Shown: positions 1-11,143, numbered from the stretch's first letter. The stretch is DNA of 64,000 bases from Thiodiazotropha sp050291245 (GCA_050291245.1 JBNKJP010000069.1:62001-126000), one strand, 5' to 3'. The notes: a model not told the origin generated them from the letters alone. Translations and numbers: made by a program.

Positions 1-3
1 CCT

Positions 4-657
4 TCAGCTTTGGTGGGTAATGGCCAGAAAATCCCGGACAATCGTTTCGGGGTCGTGGGGGAGCAGGAAATAGGCGAAAAAGCGTCCCTGTGGGTCGATC
101 AGGATGATCGAGGCGGTGTGGTCCACGGCATAGTCCTTGGCGCTGTTCTGAACGTCCTTGTGCTGATACGGGATACCCAAAGGCTGGGTCAGCCGTGGCA
201 GGTCGGATTCGGTCCCGGTGACTCCGAGGAAATCCGCATCGAAATGGGTGACATATTCGGACAGACGCGCCAAGGTGTCGCGCCTGGGGTCGATGGATAC
301 GAACACCACCTGGAAAGGGGCATGCTTTGCGAGCGCATGGATCCGGTTGCTGACCTCGCTCATCGTGGATAGGGTCGAGGGGCAGGTATCCGGGCAATGG
401 GTGTAACCGAAACTCATGAAGGTCCAATGGCCTTTGAGTCGTTGATTGTCGAAAAGGCGTCCATGATGATCGAGGAGGGAAAAATCCTTCAAGCGCCGGG
501 GTTCCGTGACCGATGCGGTTTCTGTTTGCGCGGACTTGTGGGCCCTGTCGAGAATGTTTGGGAAGTAAAAGTATAAACCGAAGAGCAATCCACTGATCAG
601 TGCGGGCAAAACCAGTAGAAACGTCCACCCCTGACGGATGGTGCGATTGTCGAGCAT
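4..657 (-). CDS. SCO1/SenC/PrrC family copper-binding protein
   Basis: Membrane-anchored thioredoxin-fold protein of 217 aa. One N-terminal membrane segment (about residues 12-32) precedes a periplasmic domain. The family's copper ligands are visible: the CPDTC motif (Cys88, Cys92) and a distal His180 in DHTAS. Known SCO proteins deliver copper to the CuA centre of cytochrome c oxidase or act as thiol-disulfide reductases; which of these applies here cannot be told, because no oxidase subunit lies in the window. The stop is just inside the left edge, so the gene is complete. Its start at 657 is separated from the tonB operon by about 110 bp. Confidence 0.93.
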   Translation of the reverse strand: MLDNRTIRQGWTFLLVLPALISGLLFGLYFYFPNILDRAHKSAQTETASVTEPRRLKDFSLLDHHGRLFDNQRLKGHWTFMSFGYTHCPDTCPSTLSTMSEVSNRIHALAKHAPFQVVFVSIDPRRDTLARLSEYVTHFDADFLGVTGTESDLPRLTQPLGIPYQHKDVQNSAKDYAVDHTASIILIDPQGRFFAYFLLPHDPETIVRDFLAITHQS

Positions 658-766
658 TCGGAAATACCGTGTGTCAACACCAGTACGAACGTGTTGAAGG
701 CATTATAAAGCAGTCTCAGCACGGTATCACCTGGGGCCAGGGGAGAACAGCATTTACACTTCGGAT

Positions 767-1435
767 TCAGTTGTCCAGTGTATAGGCCATGGCGTATTTC
801 ACAGGCATCGGACAGGGGATTTGAGTCGGAACCTCGGGCAGGGGGGTCGCTGCCTCGATGGCCTGATTGGCGGCTTTGCGTAGCACGCTGTGTGATCCGT
901 CGATACTGAGGTCGGAGACCCGGCCGTCACAGCTCAGACTGAAACTGACCTCAACCTTTCCCTGGATATTGCGCCGTCGCGCACTTTTCGGATAGTGCTT
1001 GTGCGCTTCGATTCTGGCCAGCAGACGGGCCAGATACTGCTCCCTAAGGTTTGCCTGTGGTACCGCCCTGGGAGGGGCCGAGCGGGATTTGGCAAGGGTT
1101 TCCTCCACAGGCTTGGGTTCCGGTTTGGGCGGCGGATCAATAACGGGTTTTGTAACCTGTTTTTTCGGTTTTGGTTTAGGCTTGGGTTTGGGCTTAGGCT
1201 TGGGTTTGGGCTTAGGTGGTTGTTCGACCACAGGTTTGGGCTGTTGGGCGACCTGGGGTATCGCCGCAGGCTTGGGGTCGGGGAAATTCAAATGCACCAA
1301 GACCGGTTCGACGACCGGACGATCCACGGCGGCCTGTTCGATCCGTCGATCGGACCACTGGAGAATCATCAGCGCATGTACCGCAAGCGAGGTCAGAATC
1401 GCGAGCAGGCGCCAGCCATAGAGGGCCTCCATCAT
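767..1435 (-). CDS. TonB family energy-transducing protein
   Basis: 222-aa protein with classic TonB layout: an N-terminal membrane anchor (residues 9-26), a Pro/Lys-rich spacer containing an uninterrupted Lys-Pro run (about 74-92), and a C-terminal TonB domain (about 135-220) with the HYP motif near residue 148. It is expected to span the periplasm and pass proton-motive force from ExbB/ExbD to outer-membrane receptors. It is last in the exbB-exbD-tonB operon, overlapping exbD by 4 bp. Two adjacent Met codons (1435 and 1432) are possible starts. No TonB-dependent receptor is nearby, so the transported ligand is unknown. An 18-bp tandem duplication encodes part of the Lys-Pro run. Confidence 0.93.
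   Translation of the reverse strand: MMEALYGWRLLAILTSLAVHALMILQWSDRRIEQAAVDRPVVEPVLVHLNFPDPKPAAIPQVAQQPKPVVEQPPKPKPKPKPKPKPKPKPKKQVTKPVIDPPPKPEPKPVEETLAKSRSAPPRAVPQANLREQYLARLLARIEAHKHYPKSARRRNIQGKVEVSFSLSCDGRVSDLSIDGSHSVLRKAANQAIEAATPLPEVPTQIPCPMPVKYAMAYTLDN
1179..1214. repeat. 18-bp tandem duplication inside tonB
   Basis: Two identical 18-bp units (1179-1196 and 1197-1214) lie in tandem, flanked by further degenerate hexamer copies from about 1167. They encode the Lys-Pro repeats of the TonB spacer, so gain or loss of a unit keeps the reading frame and changes spacer length by six residues. Confidence 0.9.
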
Positions 1436-1836
1436 GGTTGATCGGTCAGAATGTCGAGTGATTCGGCGCCGGCGTTTCGGGCCGCATCGATGATCTTGAT
1501 ACCCGTGCCGAAGAAGGCATGCTGATCACCCCGGAGCCGCACAAATCGTTTGCCCGGGGCATGCAGTGCGCCACGCAGGGTCTCTTCCAGGTCGGCCTGG
1601 GCCGTGGGGCGTTTGTCGACCAGAATTTCGCCGTTTGGCAGCAGGGCCACCTCGACCGTGTCATCCGCATCACTGGGCTGACTGCTTTGTGCCTCCGGCA
1701 GTTGGATGTCGATCGCCTGATCTTGGATGAAATGGGCGGTTAACATGAAAAACACCAACAATAGAAATACGATGTCGATCAACGGGGTGAGATTCAATAC
1801 CTGGCTGGAGCGGCGTCTCTGTACCTCATACCCCAT
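1432..1836 (-). CDS. exbD: ExbD/TolR family biopolymer transport protein
   Basis: 134-aa protein with a short cytoplasmic N-terminus, one transmembrane helix (about residues 17-37) carrying the conserved membrane Asp21 in LTPLID, and a periplasmic domain. In the Exb/Tol family this Asp is the proton-channel residue. It forms the motor complex with ExbB and energises TonB. The start overlaps the end of exbB by 11 bp and its end overlaps tonB by 4 bp, indicating translational coupling. The neighbouring tonB makes ExbD more likely than TolR. Confidence 0.93.
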   Translation of the reverse strand: MGYEVQRRRSSQVLNLTPLIDIVFLLLVFFMLTAHFIQDQAIDIQLPEAQSSQPSDADDTVEVALLPNGEILVDKRPTAQADLEETLRGALHAPGKRFVRLRGDQHAFFGTGIKIIDAARNAGAESLDILTDQP

Positions 1837-2488
1837 CGGTGATGTTCTCCCAATGGTGTGGCGCGGCTATGGAGGATTCCGATTCCGGACGCTGGCTGCG
1901 GCGTTCAAGAAGCAGGGCGATCGATCGCTCCATGCGCGAGGCCCAACGTTCCAGACTGCCTTCCAGAAAATGCAGCAACAGTAGCAGTGGGATCGCCACT
2001 GCCAGACCGACACCGGTGGTGATCATGGCTTCCCAGATGCCTCCGGCCAATGCCTGGGCATCCACCTTGCCGCCGGCCTGTTCGATCACCATGAAGGCCT
2101 TGATCATGCCGGTGATAGTACCCAGCAGACCCAGAAGTGGCGCCGTATTCCCAAGTATCGCCAGGGTGCGCAGTCCGAACTCCATGCGCTGCAGTTCAGA
2201 ACCGCGGATACGGTTTCCCACGCCTCTAAGATCGACGACCCCCTTCGCTTGGGCATCGATCATACCGCGTAGGATGTTCGCCTCCGGTCCTTTCAATTCG
2301 CTGACCTGTTGTTGCGCATCGGGCTGATCGAGCAGGTGGTTGAGTTTTGAAAGCCACTCCCTGGGCAGTTTTCGCAGACGCAGGAACAGAAAGTAACGCT
2401 CCAGGACGATCGCCAGTCCGATCGAGGAATAGGCGGCCAGGATCCAGATAACCGGTCCGCCTTTGGTGATCAATTCAGCAAAATTCAT
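1826..2488 (-). CDS. exbB: MotA/TolQ/ExbB proton channel family protein
   Basis: 220-aa inner-membrane protein with three hydrophobic helices (about residues 10-30, 108-135 and 145-170) separated by a cytoplasmic loop, as in ExbB/TolQ. The stretch around residues 113-135 (TAPLLGLLGTITGMI) is the family signature. It is first in the exbB-exbD-tonB operon. Its length matches the short ExbB form. No Fur-like operator was recognised in the 244 bp upstream, so iron control is not supported. Confidence 0.93.
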   Translation of the reverse strand: MNFAELITKGGPVIWILAAYSSIGLAIVLERYFLFLRLRKLPREWLSKLNHLLDQPDAQQQVSELKGPEANILRGMIDAQAKGVVDLRGVGNRIRGSELQRMEFGLRTLAILGNTAPLLGLLGTITGMIKAFMVIEQAGGKVDAQALAGGIWEAMITTGVGLAVAIPLLLLLHFLEGSLERWASRMERSIALLLERRSQRPESESSIAAPHHWENITDGV

Positions 2489-2732
2489 AATGGGTCCATC
2501 TTGGTACGGTGTGTCAGTATCATCCCGGACACCTACCTGTCCGGGTGCGGGGGATGTGTTTCCGCTTGTACTGTGTGAGTCCGTCCGCTACAAAAGCAAT
2601 AACGGGGCCAATCTTTAAGTGATTGAAAGGAGGGGCGATGATTGCTTTTCAACGGTGCTGAAGTGTGTGAAATCACATACTCTGCGTGAGATAACTCAAT
2701 CGGGTAAATGGCCGAAAGGATGACACGATTCA

Positions 2733-3329
2733 ATGAACTACCAGTATCAGATCCTCAACACCGAGACCGTCTATCGGGGATTCCTCAAGGTTCGGCGCTA
2801 CGAACTCCGGCATGAACTGTTCCAAGGAGGTGAGAGTCAACCGCTGGTACGGGAACGACTTGAGGATATCGGTGCGGTCTCGGTGCTGTTGTACGATCCG
2901 AAGCGGGATCAGGTGGTTTTGGTGGAACAGTTCCGCATCGGGGCGATGGGGTTCCTGGAATCGCCCTGGTTGCTGGAGACCATCGGTGGTCTGCAAACCG
3001 ACGGAGAGGAAGAGGAGTCGGTAGCCCGGCGGGAGGCCCTTGAGGAGGCTGACTGCGAGATCGGTCGATTGGTGCGGATCTGTGAATTTCTGGTGAGTCC
3101 CGGAATCTCGGTTGACCGCATCAAACTCTATTGCGGTGAGGTGGATGCCTCCCGGGCCGGAGGCGTGCATGGCCTTGACCACGAAGGGGAGGATATCCGG
3201 GTGGTGGTGATGGATGCGGATGCGGCCATCGCCGAGTTGTATGGGGGACGGGCCAACTCCACCAGCATCATAATGGCTTTGCAATGGCTGGCGCTGCACA
3301 GGGCGGCGTTGCGTGATAGCTGGTCGTAA
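2733..3329 (+). CDS. nudF: ADP-ribose pyrophosphatase, Nudix family
   Basis: 198-aa Nudix hydrolase. The Nudix box runs from Gly86 through about Ile110 (pattern G-x5-E-x7-REALEE); the Gly usually following EEA is Asp here, a mild deviation. The N-terminal segment and overall length match the NudF/ADPRase subfamily, which hydrolyses ADP-ribose to AMP and ribose-5-phosphate. It is a single plus-strand gene facing the 3' end of the GNAT gene, with a palindromic repeat between them. Substrate is inferred from subfamily resemblance; another nucleoside-diphosphate sugar is possible. Confidence 0.88.
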   Translation: MNYQYQILNTETVYRGFLKVRRYELRHELFQGGESQPLVRERLEDIGAVSVLLYDPKRDQVVLVEQFRIGAMGFLESPWLLETIGGLQTDGEEEESVARREALEEADCEIGRLVRICEFLVSPGISVDRIKLYCGEVDASRAGGVHGLDHEGEDIRVVVMDADAAIAELYGGRANSTSIIMALQWLALHRAALRDSWS

Positions 3330-3345
3330 TCGGAGCTTATTGGTT

Positions 3346-3370
3346 GAGTCTATTTACGCAAATTTGCGGT
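3346..3370. repeat. 25-bp direct repeat, left copy
   Basis: Matches 3521-3545 at all but two positions and flanks palindromic element copy 1. The core contains the palindrome CGCAAATTTGCG. A related segment in inverse orientation lies near 36801-36826. Confidence 0.75.
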
Positions 3371-3394
3371 GATAGGCGTTTACTTAGAGGTTAT

Positions 3395-3506
3395 CTCGTT
3401 CCCACGCTCTGCGTGGGAATGCATACCTATGTTTTGTCGTATTGGCCAGGCTTGAGATGGCTGACGAACCCAAGGTCTGCATTCCCACGCGGAGCGCGGG
3501 AACGAG
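3395..3506. repeat. Bipartite palindromic repeat, copy 1
   Basis: About 112 bp. The left end (CTCGTTCCCACGCTCTGCGT) and right end (ACGCGGAGCGCGGGAACGAG) are inverted copies, and each contains its own palindrome around CCCACGC/GCGTGGG. The ~55-bp centre is less conserved. It lies between the convergent 3' ends of nudF and the GNAT gene. Other copies are at 7238 and 60936. No coding sequence lies inside, so it is a non-autonomous REP/MITE-like element. Confidence 0.85.
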
Positions 3507-3520
3507 TAAATGGTTTTCCT

Positions 3521-3545
3521 GAGTCCATTTGCGCAAATTTGCGGT
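3521..3545. repeat. 25-bp direct repeat, right copy
   Basis: Partner of 3346-3370 on the other side of palindromic element copy 1. The two differ at two positions. Confidence 0.75.
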
Positions 3546-3587
3546 TCAATTTTCTTTAAAACGGTGCGGAATCTGTGACGGGATAAA

Positions 3588-4544
3588 CTAGAGATGCAGT
3601 CGCGCCAGTTCCCTGTCCGGTGTAGCCGCCTCCCAGATCTCAGTGAACTGTTCGGCCAGTCGTTTTACCCGGACCCGGTCGTTGTAACAAACCGTGGCGA
3701 GCGGGTTACTAGCTTGTGGGCGGAAGAGGTAGCCGCAGTCATCCACGTAGAGAAAATTCTCTTCCAGATCCTTGTGCTCTTGTGCCGGTTTACGTATCTC
3801 GAAGCTTGAGGTCAGGTGTTGCGCCAGATCAACCAGACGGTGTCCCTGTTGCAAAACCCGCCGGTTATCCTGCAGTAGAATACGGATACGGCTGTATCGG
3901 GATCTCAGGGCGAGGTTCTTCAGGGCATCCAGGAGGGCAGGTTGCTCGAATACCTGCGCATCGAGATCGAGGCTCATCACACAAAGGTTGCGGCGGGCCT
4001 GGCGAATCAGTTGGGTGGCGTGAATTTGATGGGCTTCGAGCCGGTCCAGGGTGAACCCTTCGTTTGTGCTCCCCAAGGTGGCCAAATTGTAGTCAGCTGG
4101 GGATGCCTCGGCGGATAGGTCGAACACCATGTTGCGGTGGGGAATGCCCGCCTCCTGGTAAACCTCCCCAACCGGCACGAATCCCAGACGCTCATAGAAA
4201 GGGATCGCAGGAATCTGGGCATGCAGAAACAGCCGATCAAGTCCTCTGTGGTCGGCCTCCTGCATGAGTGCCATCAACAATGCGGTGCCGATCCCCTGGT
4301 TGCGCCATTGGGGCAGTACCGCCATGCGTCCGATCTGGCCACTGCCCAGCAGTCGGGCCGAGCCGATAGGGGTGTTTCGGTCATCGAGGGCCAGGAGATG
4401 GTAGGCGATGAGATCGTCATCGTCCCATTCGAGTTCGGCGGGCACCCCCTGTTCATCGATGAATACGGGCTCCCGGACCTGTGCCAGCAGGGTGCATTCC
4501 TGGGGCCAGTGGGCCATTCGGATAGTGAAGCCGCTATTACTCAT
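3588..4544 (-). CDS. GNAT acetyltransferase fused to an uncharacterised C-terminal domain
   Basis: The N-terminal ~150 residues form a GNAT domain: the acetyl-CoA loop is visible as QWRNQGIGTALL, followed by the FYERLGF motif. The C-terminal ~165 residues are a separate domain that I know only as a partner of such acetyltransferases in gammaproteobacteria, with no assigned function. The chosen start at 4544 overlaps the stop of the upstream oxygenase gene in an ATGAGTAA arrangement, implying coupled translation; an earlier start at 4568 is less likely. It is last in the purB-roxA-GNAT series. Substrate is unknown. Confidence 0.85.
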   Translation of the reverse strand: MSNSGFTIRMAHWPQECTLLAQVREPVFIDEQGVPAELEWDDDDLIAYHLLALDDRNTPIGSARLLGSGQIGRMAVLPQWRNQGIGTALLMALMQEADHRGLDRLFLHAQIPAIPFYERLGFVPVGEVYQEAGIPHRNMVFDLSAEASPADYNLATLGSTNEGFTLDRLEAHQIHATQLIRQARRNLCVMSLDLDAQVFEQPALLDALKNLALRSRYSRIRILLQDNRRVLQQGHRLVDLAQHLTSSFEIRKPAQEHKDLEENFLYVDDCGYLFRPQASNPLATVCYNDRVRVKRLAEQFTEIWEAATPDRELARLHL

Positions 4545-5712
4545 CGGGGAATTGCAGATGGCCGTCATTGTACAACCGACACAACAGGGCTCCGACCTCG
4601 GGGTTGGCGAGCCACTCCTGCAGGTAACCGAAGTGCAGTTCCCGGTAGTGTGTCAGTACCGGAAGAAAATCAATCAGCAGTCCCGGCAACCGGTAGTCGT
4701 CCCCGTTGGCGTACAGGGTCACCTCATTGTTCTGCCCGAAACGGCTGAAGGCGAATCGGGAGTAGCTGTTGCGATGAATCACCGAGAGCTGACGGAATCG
4801 GTTGAGAAAAGCCTGCTCCGAAAGGGGTTCGGCTTCGGGGTAGACCTGCAGATGCTCCTTGGTCTCGGTGACGAAGCGGCCGAACCAGCGGGGGTCCTGG
4901 TCCAATTCCTTTAGGCATTGCCGCAGGTGTCTCTTGAACTGTTCCAGGGCTTCGGGATGGATCTCCGCCGGTGCGCTCTGGGGGTGCAGGGGCGGATCCC
5001 GGTAGCGTTGACGGGGCAGACAGCGACCCAGTCCCGACTCGATCCAGGCATTGGCCAGGTCCAGCCAGGAGGGCGCGCGAAAACCCACGGAGCAGGTCAT
5101 GGCCTCGCCTTCGGCGATTCCCCAGTGCGCCACGTTGGGGGGCAGGTAGAGCATGTCACCCGGTTCCAGCAGCCACTCCTCCTCGGCCTGAAAGTCGGGC
5201 ATGATGCGCAGGTCGAGTCCCGGAATGTAGTCCTCTTCCGCCACCGGACGGGTGCTGATCTTCCAGCGCCGCTTGCCCATGGCCTGGAAGAGAAACACAT
5301 CATAATCGTCCGTGTGCGGTCCCACGGAGCCCTGGTCCACCGCATAGCTGACCATGACGTCATCGAGCCGCCAATCGGGAAGGAAACGGAAATAATCGAT
5401 GAGCCGTGCCACCTCGGGCAGATGTTTGTCCACATCCTGGACCAGGAGGGTCCAATGGCTTTCGGGCAGGTGGCTGAACAGCGCCTCATCGAAGGGTCCG
5501 TATCGGGCCTCCCAGGGGGAGGCGCCATGCTTCTCCAGTACCAGGCGGGATTCGATCCCCGCTTCGCAGGCCATGCCCGCGAGGTCGTCCGGTTCCAGCG
5601 GGCACTGAAATCCCTTCAGGGCCTGACGAAACAGCAGGGGTTTCTTCTGCCAATAGCGGGCCAGGAACTTATTCGCGTCGAGTCCGTGAGGAAAGTGTAA
5701 TTCCGCCATCAT
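4537..5712 (-). CDS. roxA: RoxA/YcfD-like JmjC-cupin ribosomal oxygenase
   Basis: 391-aa protein with a JmjC-type cupin core. The iron ligands of the 2-oxoglutarate oxygenase family are present: HTD with His133 and Asp135, and distal His196 in the NVAHWG segment. Characterised YcfD/RoxA hydroxylates an arginine of ribosomal protein L16 (uL16). Length and the C-terminal winged-helix-like part fit that family. It lies 12 bp downstream of purB and overlaps the GNAT gene by 8 bp. The L16 substrate is inferred from homology. The alternative start Met2 is possible. Confidence 0.88.
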   Translation of the reverse strand: MMAELHFPHGLDANKFLARYWQKKPLLFRQALKGFQCPLEPDDLAGMACEAGIESRLVLEKHGASPWEARYGPFDEALFSHLPESHWTLLVQDVDKHLPEVARLIDYFRFLPDWRLDDVMVSYAVDQGSVGPHTDDYDVFLFQAMGKRRWKISTRPVAEEDYIPGLDLRIMPDFQAEEEWLLEPGDMLYLPPNVAHWGIAEGEAMTCSVGFRAPSWLDLANAWIESGLGRCLPRQRYRDPPLHPQSAPAEIHPEALEQFKRHLRQCLKELDQDPRWFGRFVTETKEHLQVYPEAEPLSEQAFLNRFRQLSVIHRNSYSRFAFSRFGQNNEVTLYANGDDYRLPGLLIDFLPVLTHYRELHFGYLQEWLANPEVGALLCRLYNDGHLQFPDE

Positions 5713-5724
5713 GCTGGGTTGGAT

Positions 5725-7092
5725 TCAGATACGCGAGGCCTGTTCCCGCGCGTTGCCGATATAGTTCATGGGTGTCATGCGCTTCAATGCCTCCTTGGCC
5801 GTGTCAGGTATCTCCAAACTGTCGACGAAGGTCGACAACTGCTCCGGGGTGATGCGCTGACCTCGGGTCAGTTCCTTGAGTTTCTCGTAGGGCTTTTCGA
5901 TGCCATAGCGGCGCATCACGGTCTGAATCGGTTCCGCCAGGACCTCCCAGTTGCTGTCCAGATCCGACCGCATGGCCTCCGGGTTGGCCTCCAGTTTGCT
6001 CAGTCCGCGCAACAGGGACTGCAGGGCGATGCTGGTGTGGGCGAATCCCACCCCCAGGTTGCGCAATACCGTGGAGTCGGTCAGGTCCCGTTGCCAGCGG
6101 GAGATCGGCAACTTGCCGGCCAGATGTTCGAGCAGTGCATTGGCGATCCCCAGGTTGCCTTCCGCATTTTCGAAATCGATGGGATTGACCTTGTGCGGCA
6201 TGGTGGAGGAGCCTACCTCGCCCGCGATGGTTTTCTGCTTGAAGTAGCCCAGGGAGATGTAGCTCCAGACGTCCCGGCTGAAGTCGATGAGGATGGTGTT
6301 ACAGCGGCTTAGCGCATGGAACAGCTCGGCGATGTAGTCATGGGGTTCGATCTGAATCGTGTACGGATTCCACTTGATGCCGAGACTCTCGACGAACTGC
6401 TTGGCGAACCCGTCCCAGTCGATGCTGGGATAGGCCGCCAGATGGGCGTTGTAGTTACCCACCGCGCCGTTGATCTTGCCCAGTACCTCGGTGGAGGCAA
6501 TCTGCTCGCGCTGGCGTTGCAGACGGTAGACCACATTGGCCATCTCCTTGCCCAGGGTGGTGGGGGAGGCGGGTTGGCCGTGGGTGCGGCTGAGCATGGG
6601 CTGATCGGCCAGGGTCTGGGCCAGCTGGCGGATACCGTCGATGACCTCGTCGAGTTGGGGCAGCAGGACCTGGCCGCGACCCTCGCGCAGCATCAGGGCA
6701 TGGGATAGGTTGTTGATGTCCTCGGAGGTGCAGGCGAAGTGGATGAATTCGCTGATGCTCTCCAACTCGTCGTTGCCGGCGATCTTCTCCTTGAGGAAAT
6801 ACTCCACCGCCTTCACGTCGTGATTGGTGGTGCGTTCGATGTTCTTGACGCGCTGGGCATCCTCTTCGCTGAAGTTGTCCACGATGCCGTTGAGAATGTT
6901 CTGGGCATGCTCACTGAGCGTGGGGATTTCGAGGATCTCGTGGTGACCGGCCAGGGCCTGAAGCCAGCGGATCTCCACGGTGACCCGGTGCCGTATCAGA
7001 CCGAATTCGCTGAAGATCGGTCGCAGACTTTCCGTTTTACTGCCATATCGGCCATCGATGGGAGAGACTGCGGTGAGGGTTGAGAGCTGCAT
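5725..7092 (-). CDS. purB: Adenylosuccinate lyase
   Basis: 455-aa purine biosynthesis enzyme that cleaves SAICAR to AICAR and adenylosuccinate to AMP, each releasing fumarate. The fumarase/aspartase-superfamily signature SSTMPHKVNPIDF is at 295-307, and the catalytic-region motif RTHGQPASPTT is at 169-179. Length matches the E. coli enzyme. It is transcribed toward roxA, 12 bp away. Upstream lies a 300-bp gap containing palindromic element copy 2, then acnA, so purB probably has its own promoter. Confidence 0.97.
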   Translation of the reverse strand: MQLSTLTAVSPIDGRYGSKTESLRPIFSEFGLIRHRVTVEIRWLQALAGHHEILEIPTLSEHAQNILNGIVDNFSEEDAQRVKNIERTTNHDVKAVEYFLKEKIAGNDELESISEFIHFACTSEDINNLSHALMLREGRGQVLLPQLDEVIDGIRQLAQTLADQPMLSRTHGQPASPTTLGKEMANVVYRLQRQREQIASTEVLGKINGAVGNYNAHLAAYPSIDWDGFAKQFVESLGIKWNPYTIQIEPHDYIAELFHALSRCNTILIDFSRDVWSYISLGYFKQKTIAGEVGSSTMPHKVNPIDFENAEGNLGIANALLEHLAGKLPISRWQRDLTDSTVLRNLGVGFAHTSIALQSLLRGLSKLEANPEAMRSDLDSNWEVLAEPIQTVMRRYGIEKPYEKLKELTRGQRITPEQLSTFVDSLEIPDTAKEALKRMTPMNYIGNAREQASRI

Positions 7093-7237
7093 GATGACTG
7101 TCCGAATGTAACTGAAATAAACAGGGATTATACCCGGGTAATTGGTGTAGCACTTAACTTAGTGAGCGTTATCCCGACCGATGTCGGGATCCGCAACGCC
7201 TGACGGGGCGACATTTCCGGATTCTGTCCATGGGAGC

Positions 7238-7348
7238 CTCATTCCCACGCTCTGCGTGGGAATGCATACATCAGTCCGGTGGTATTGAAAAGACTTGAGT
7301 TGTCCAGCGGACCCATGTCTGTGTTCCCACGCAGAGCGTGGGAACAAG
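7238..7348. repeat. Bipartite palindromic repeat, copy 2
   Basis: 111 bp, with the same inverted ends as copies 1 and 3 but slightly degenerate outer bases (CTCATTCCC and GGGAACAAG). It lies between the end of acnA and the start of purB, both on the minus strand, unlike the other two copies, which sit between convergent genes. Confidence 0.82.
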
Positions 7349-7393
7349 AGTATACCGGGATTCAGGGAATCCAAATCGAGAAGCTCGATCCGT

Positions 7394-10045
<2,652 letters not shown>

Positions 10046-10066
10046 TCTGGTCTCCTAATTCTTTTG

Positions 10067-10083
10067 TATAACAATGTGTTATA
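10067..10083. promoter_or_regulatory. Operator-like dyad upstream of acnA
   Basis: Perfect 6-bp inverted repeat TATAAC-(5 bp)-GTTATA centred about 30 bp upstream of the acnA start codon, in AT-rich DNA. Its spacing and position would suit a repressor, for example of the GntR type. No regulator gene is adjacent and the binding protein is unknown. Confidence 0.5.
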
Positions 10084-10237
10084 TTGCTTAATTAAAGTGA
10101 TTTTTGGTTTCTGCCCTGGACTGAAGCAAGGTGATTCGCCCAACGGGGGGCTTTTTGTTCGGTGCATCATAAACCGTGTCTGGGGGATCACCAAGCGCCA
10201 TCCTGTCTTCCTGAGCTCCGGTTATAGATCATCCTTG

Positions 10238-10858
10238 TCACATCCGATCCAGGATCTGCTTCAGGCTGTCGACGTAGTGTGAGCGGCTGAACAGGAGCTG
10301 TCTGCGGCGACCGCCGGTCTGACGCCAGAGCATGGCGGAGCGTATACCGGAAAGCAGCAGGGCACGGATCTTGTTCACATTGTCACTGTTCTGCAGGTAG
10401 ATCGTCTCGCCACTGACCATGATGCGGGGTTTCAGTGTGCTGATGTTTTCCGCGTAGATATCCGCCAGTGCGGCGAGGATGTTGCTGTGAGTCTCGGGGA
10501 AATGGACCCGGCGGGCCGCGGTAGTGGTAATACCCTCATGGATACGTTTAAGGCGATCGGAATGGCGGCTGAGTTTCCGCTCCAGCAGGATCAGGCTGAG
10601 GAGATAGCGGGTGAGTTCAGCATCCCGGGCCACGCTACCGCTGAGTTGCTTGTAGGCCTGGCGCAGGCCGTGCGCAATGCCCTGTTCATCACCGAATACC
10701 CCGGCCACGGACGGCGCATCGAGTTGGAACAGGCTGTGGATGCTGGCCGCGAAACTGTCATTTTGCGGCATCCCGCGGCGTGCCACTTGCTGTACCAGGC
10801 TGACCGCCTGGTAGATTCCCGCAAGCGCCATCGCGCGATCACTGTCTGGATACTTCAT
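10238..10858 (-). CDS. hflD: HflD family protein (lysogenization regulator homologue)
   Basis: 206-aa, mostly helical protein matching the HflD family, which in E. coli is a peripheral inner-membrane protein that antagonises phage lambda CII. Recognition rests on the overall pattern and on location: hflD lies directly downstream of mnmA in many gammaproteobacteria. Here a ~276-bp inverted-repeat element separates the two. The cellular role outside lambda infection is not established. Confidence 0.9.
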   Translation of the reverse strand: MKYPDSDRAMALAGIYQAVSLVQQVARRGMPQNDSFAASIHSLFQLDAPSVAGVFGDEQGIAHGLRQAYKQLSGSVARDAELTRYLLSLILLERKLSRHSDRLKRIHEGITTTAARRVHFPETHSNILAALADIYAENISTLKPRIMVSGETIYLQNSDNVNKIRALLLSGIRSAMLWRQTGGRRRQLLFSRSHYVDSLKQILDRM

Positions 10859-10867
10859 GGTTTGAAA

Positions 10868-11143
10868 AGTTTTGAGTTTTAAGTGTTGAGTTTTGAGTGG
10901 ATGAGTTCGCTGCGCTCACGGGTTATGGGCTCCCCCTCACCCTTCGGTGGGTGTTGTAACAGCATGCCGAGACTCATCTCAAACTGATTTTGGTTGCAGA
11001 TACAATCGATTTTATGCTTTTTACCGAGGCAATTCATTTTTCCACCTTTTGCGTTCGCGAGAGAGGGCCAGGGAGAGGGGATAAAAAAACCGTGAGCGCA
11101 GCGAACTCATCCACTCAAAACTAAAAACTCAACACTCAAAACT
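10868..11143. mobile_element. MITE-like element with ~54-bp inverted ends
   Basis: The left end (10868-10921) and right end (11090-11143) are inverted copies. The inner ~34 bp are identical; the outer part, built of degenerate TTTTGAGTGT-type units, has a few mismatches. The ~170-bp interior has no convincing reading frame. The element fills most of the 350-bp gap between hflD and mnmA. Size, ends and lack of a gene suggest a non-autonomous element; no clear target-site duplication was found. Confidence 0.65.

Noticed and set aside
10140..10158. GC stem with T run (GCCC...GGGC TTTTT) on the plus strand before acnA
   Set aside because: No plus-strand gene precedes it; stem is only 4 bp if the loop is drawn conventionally.
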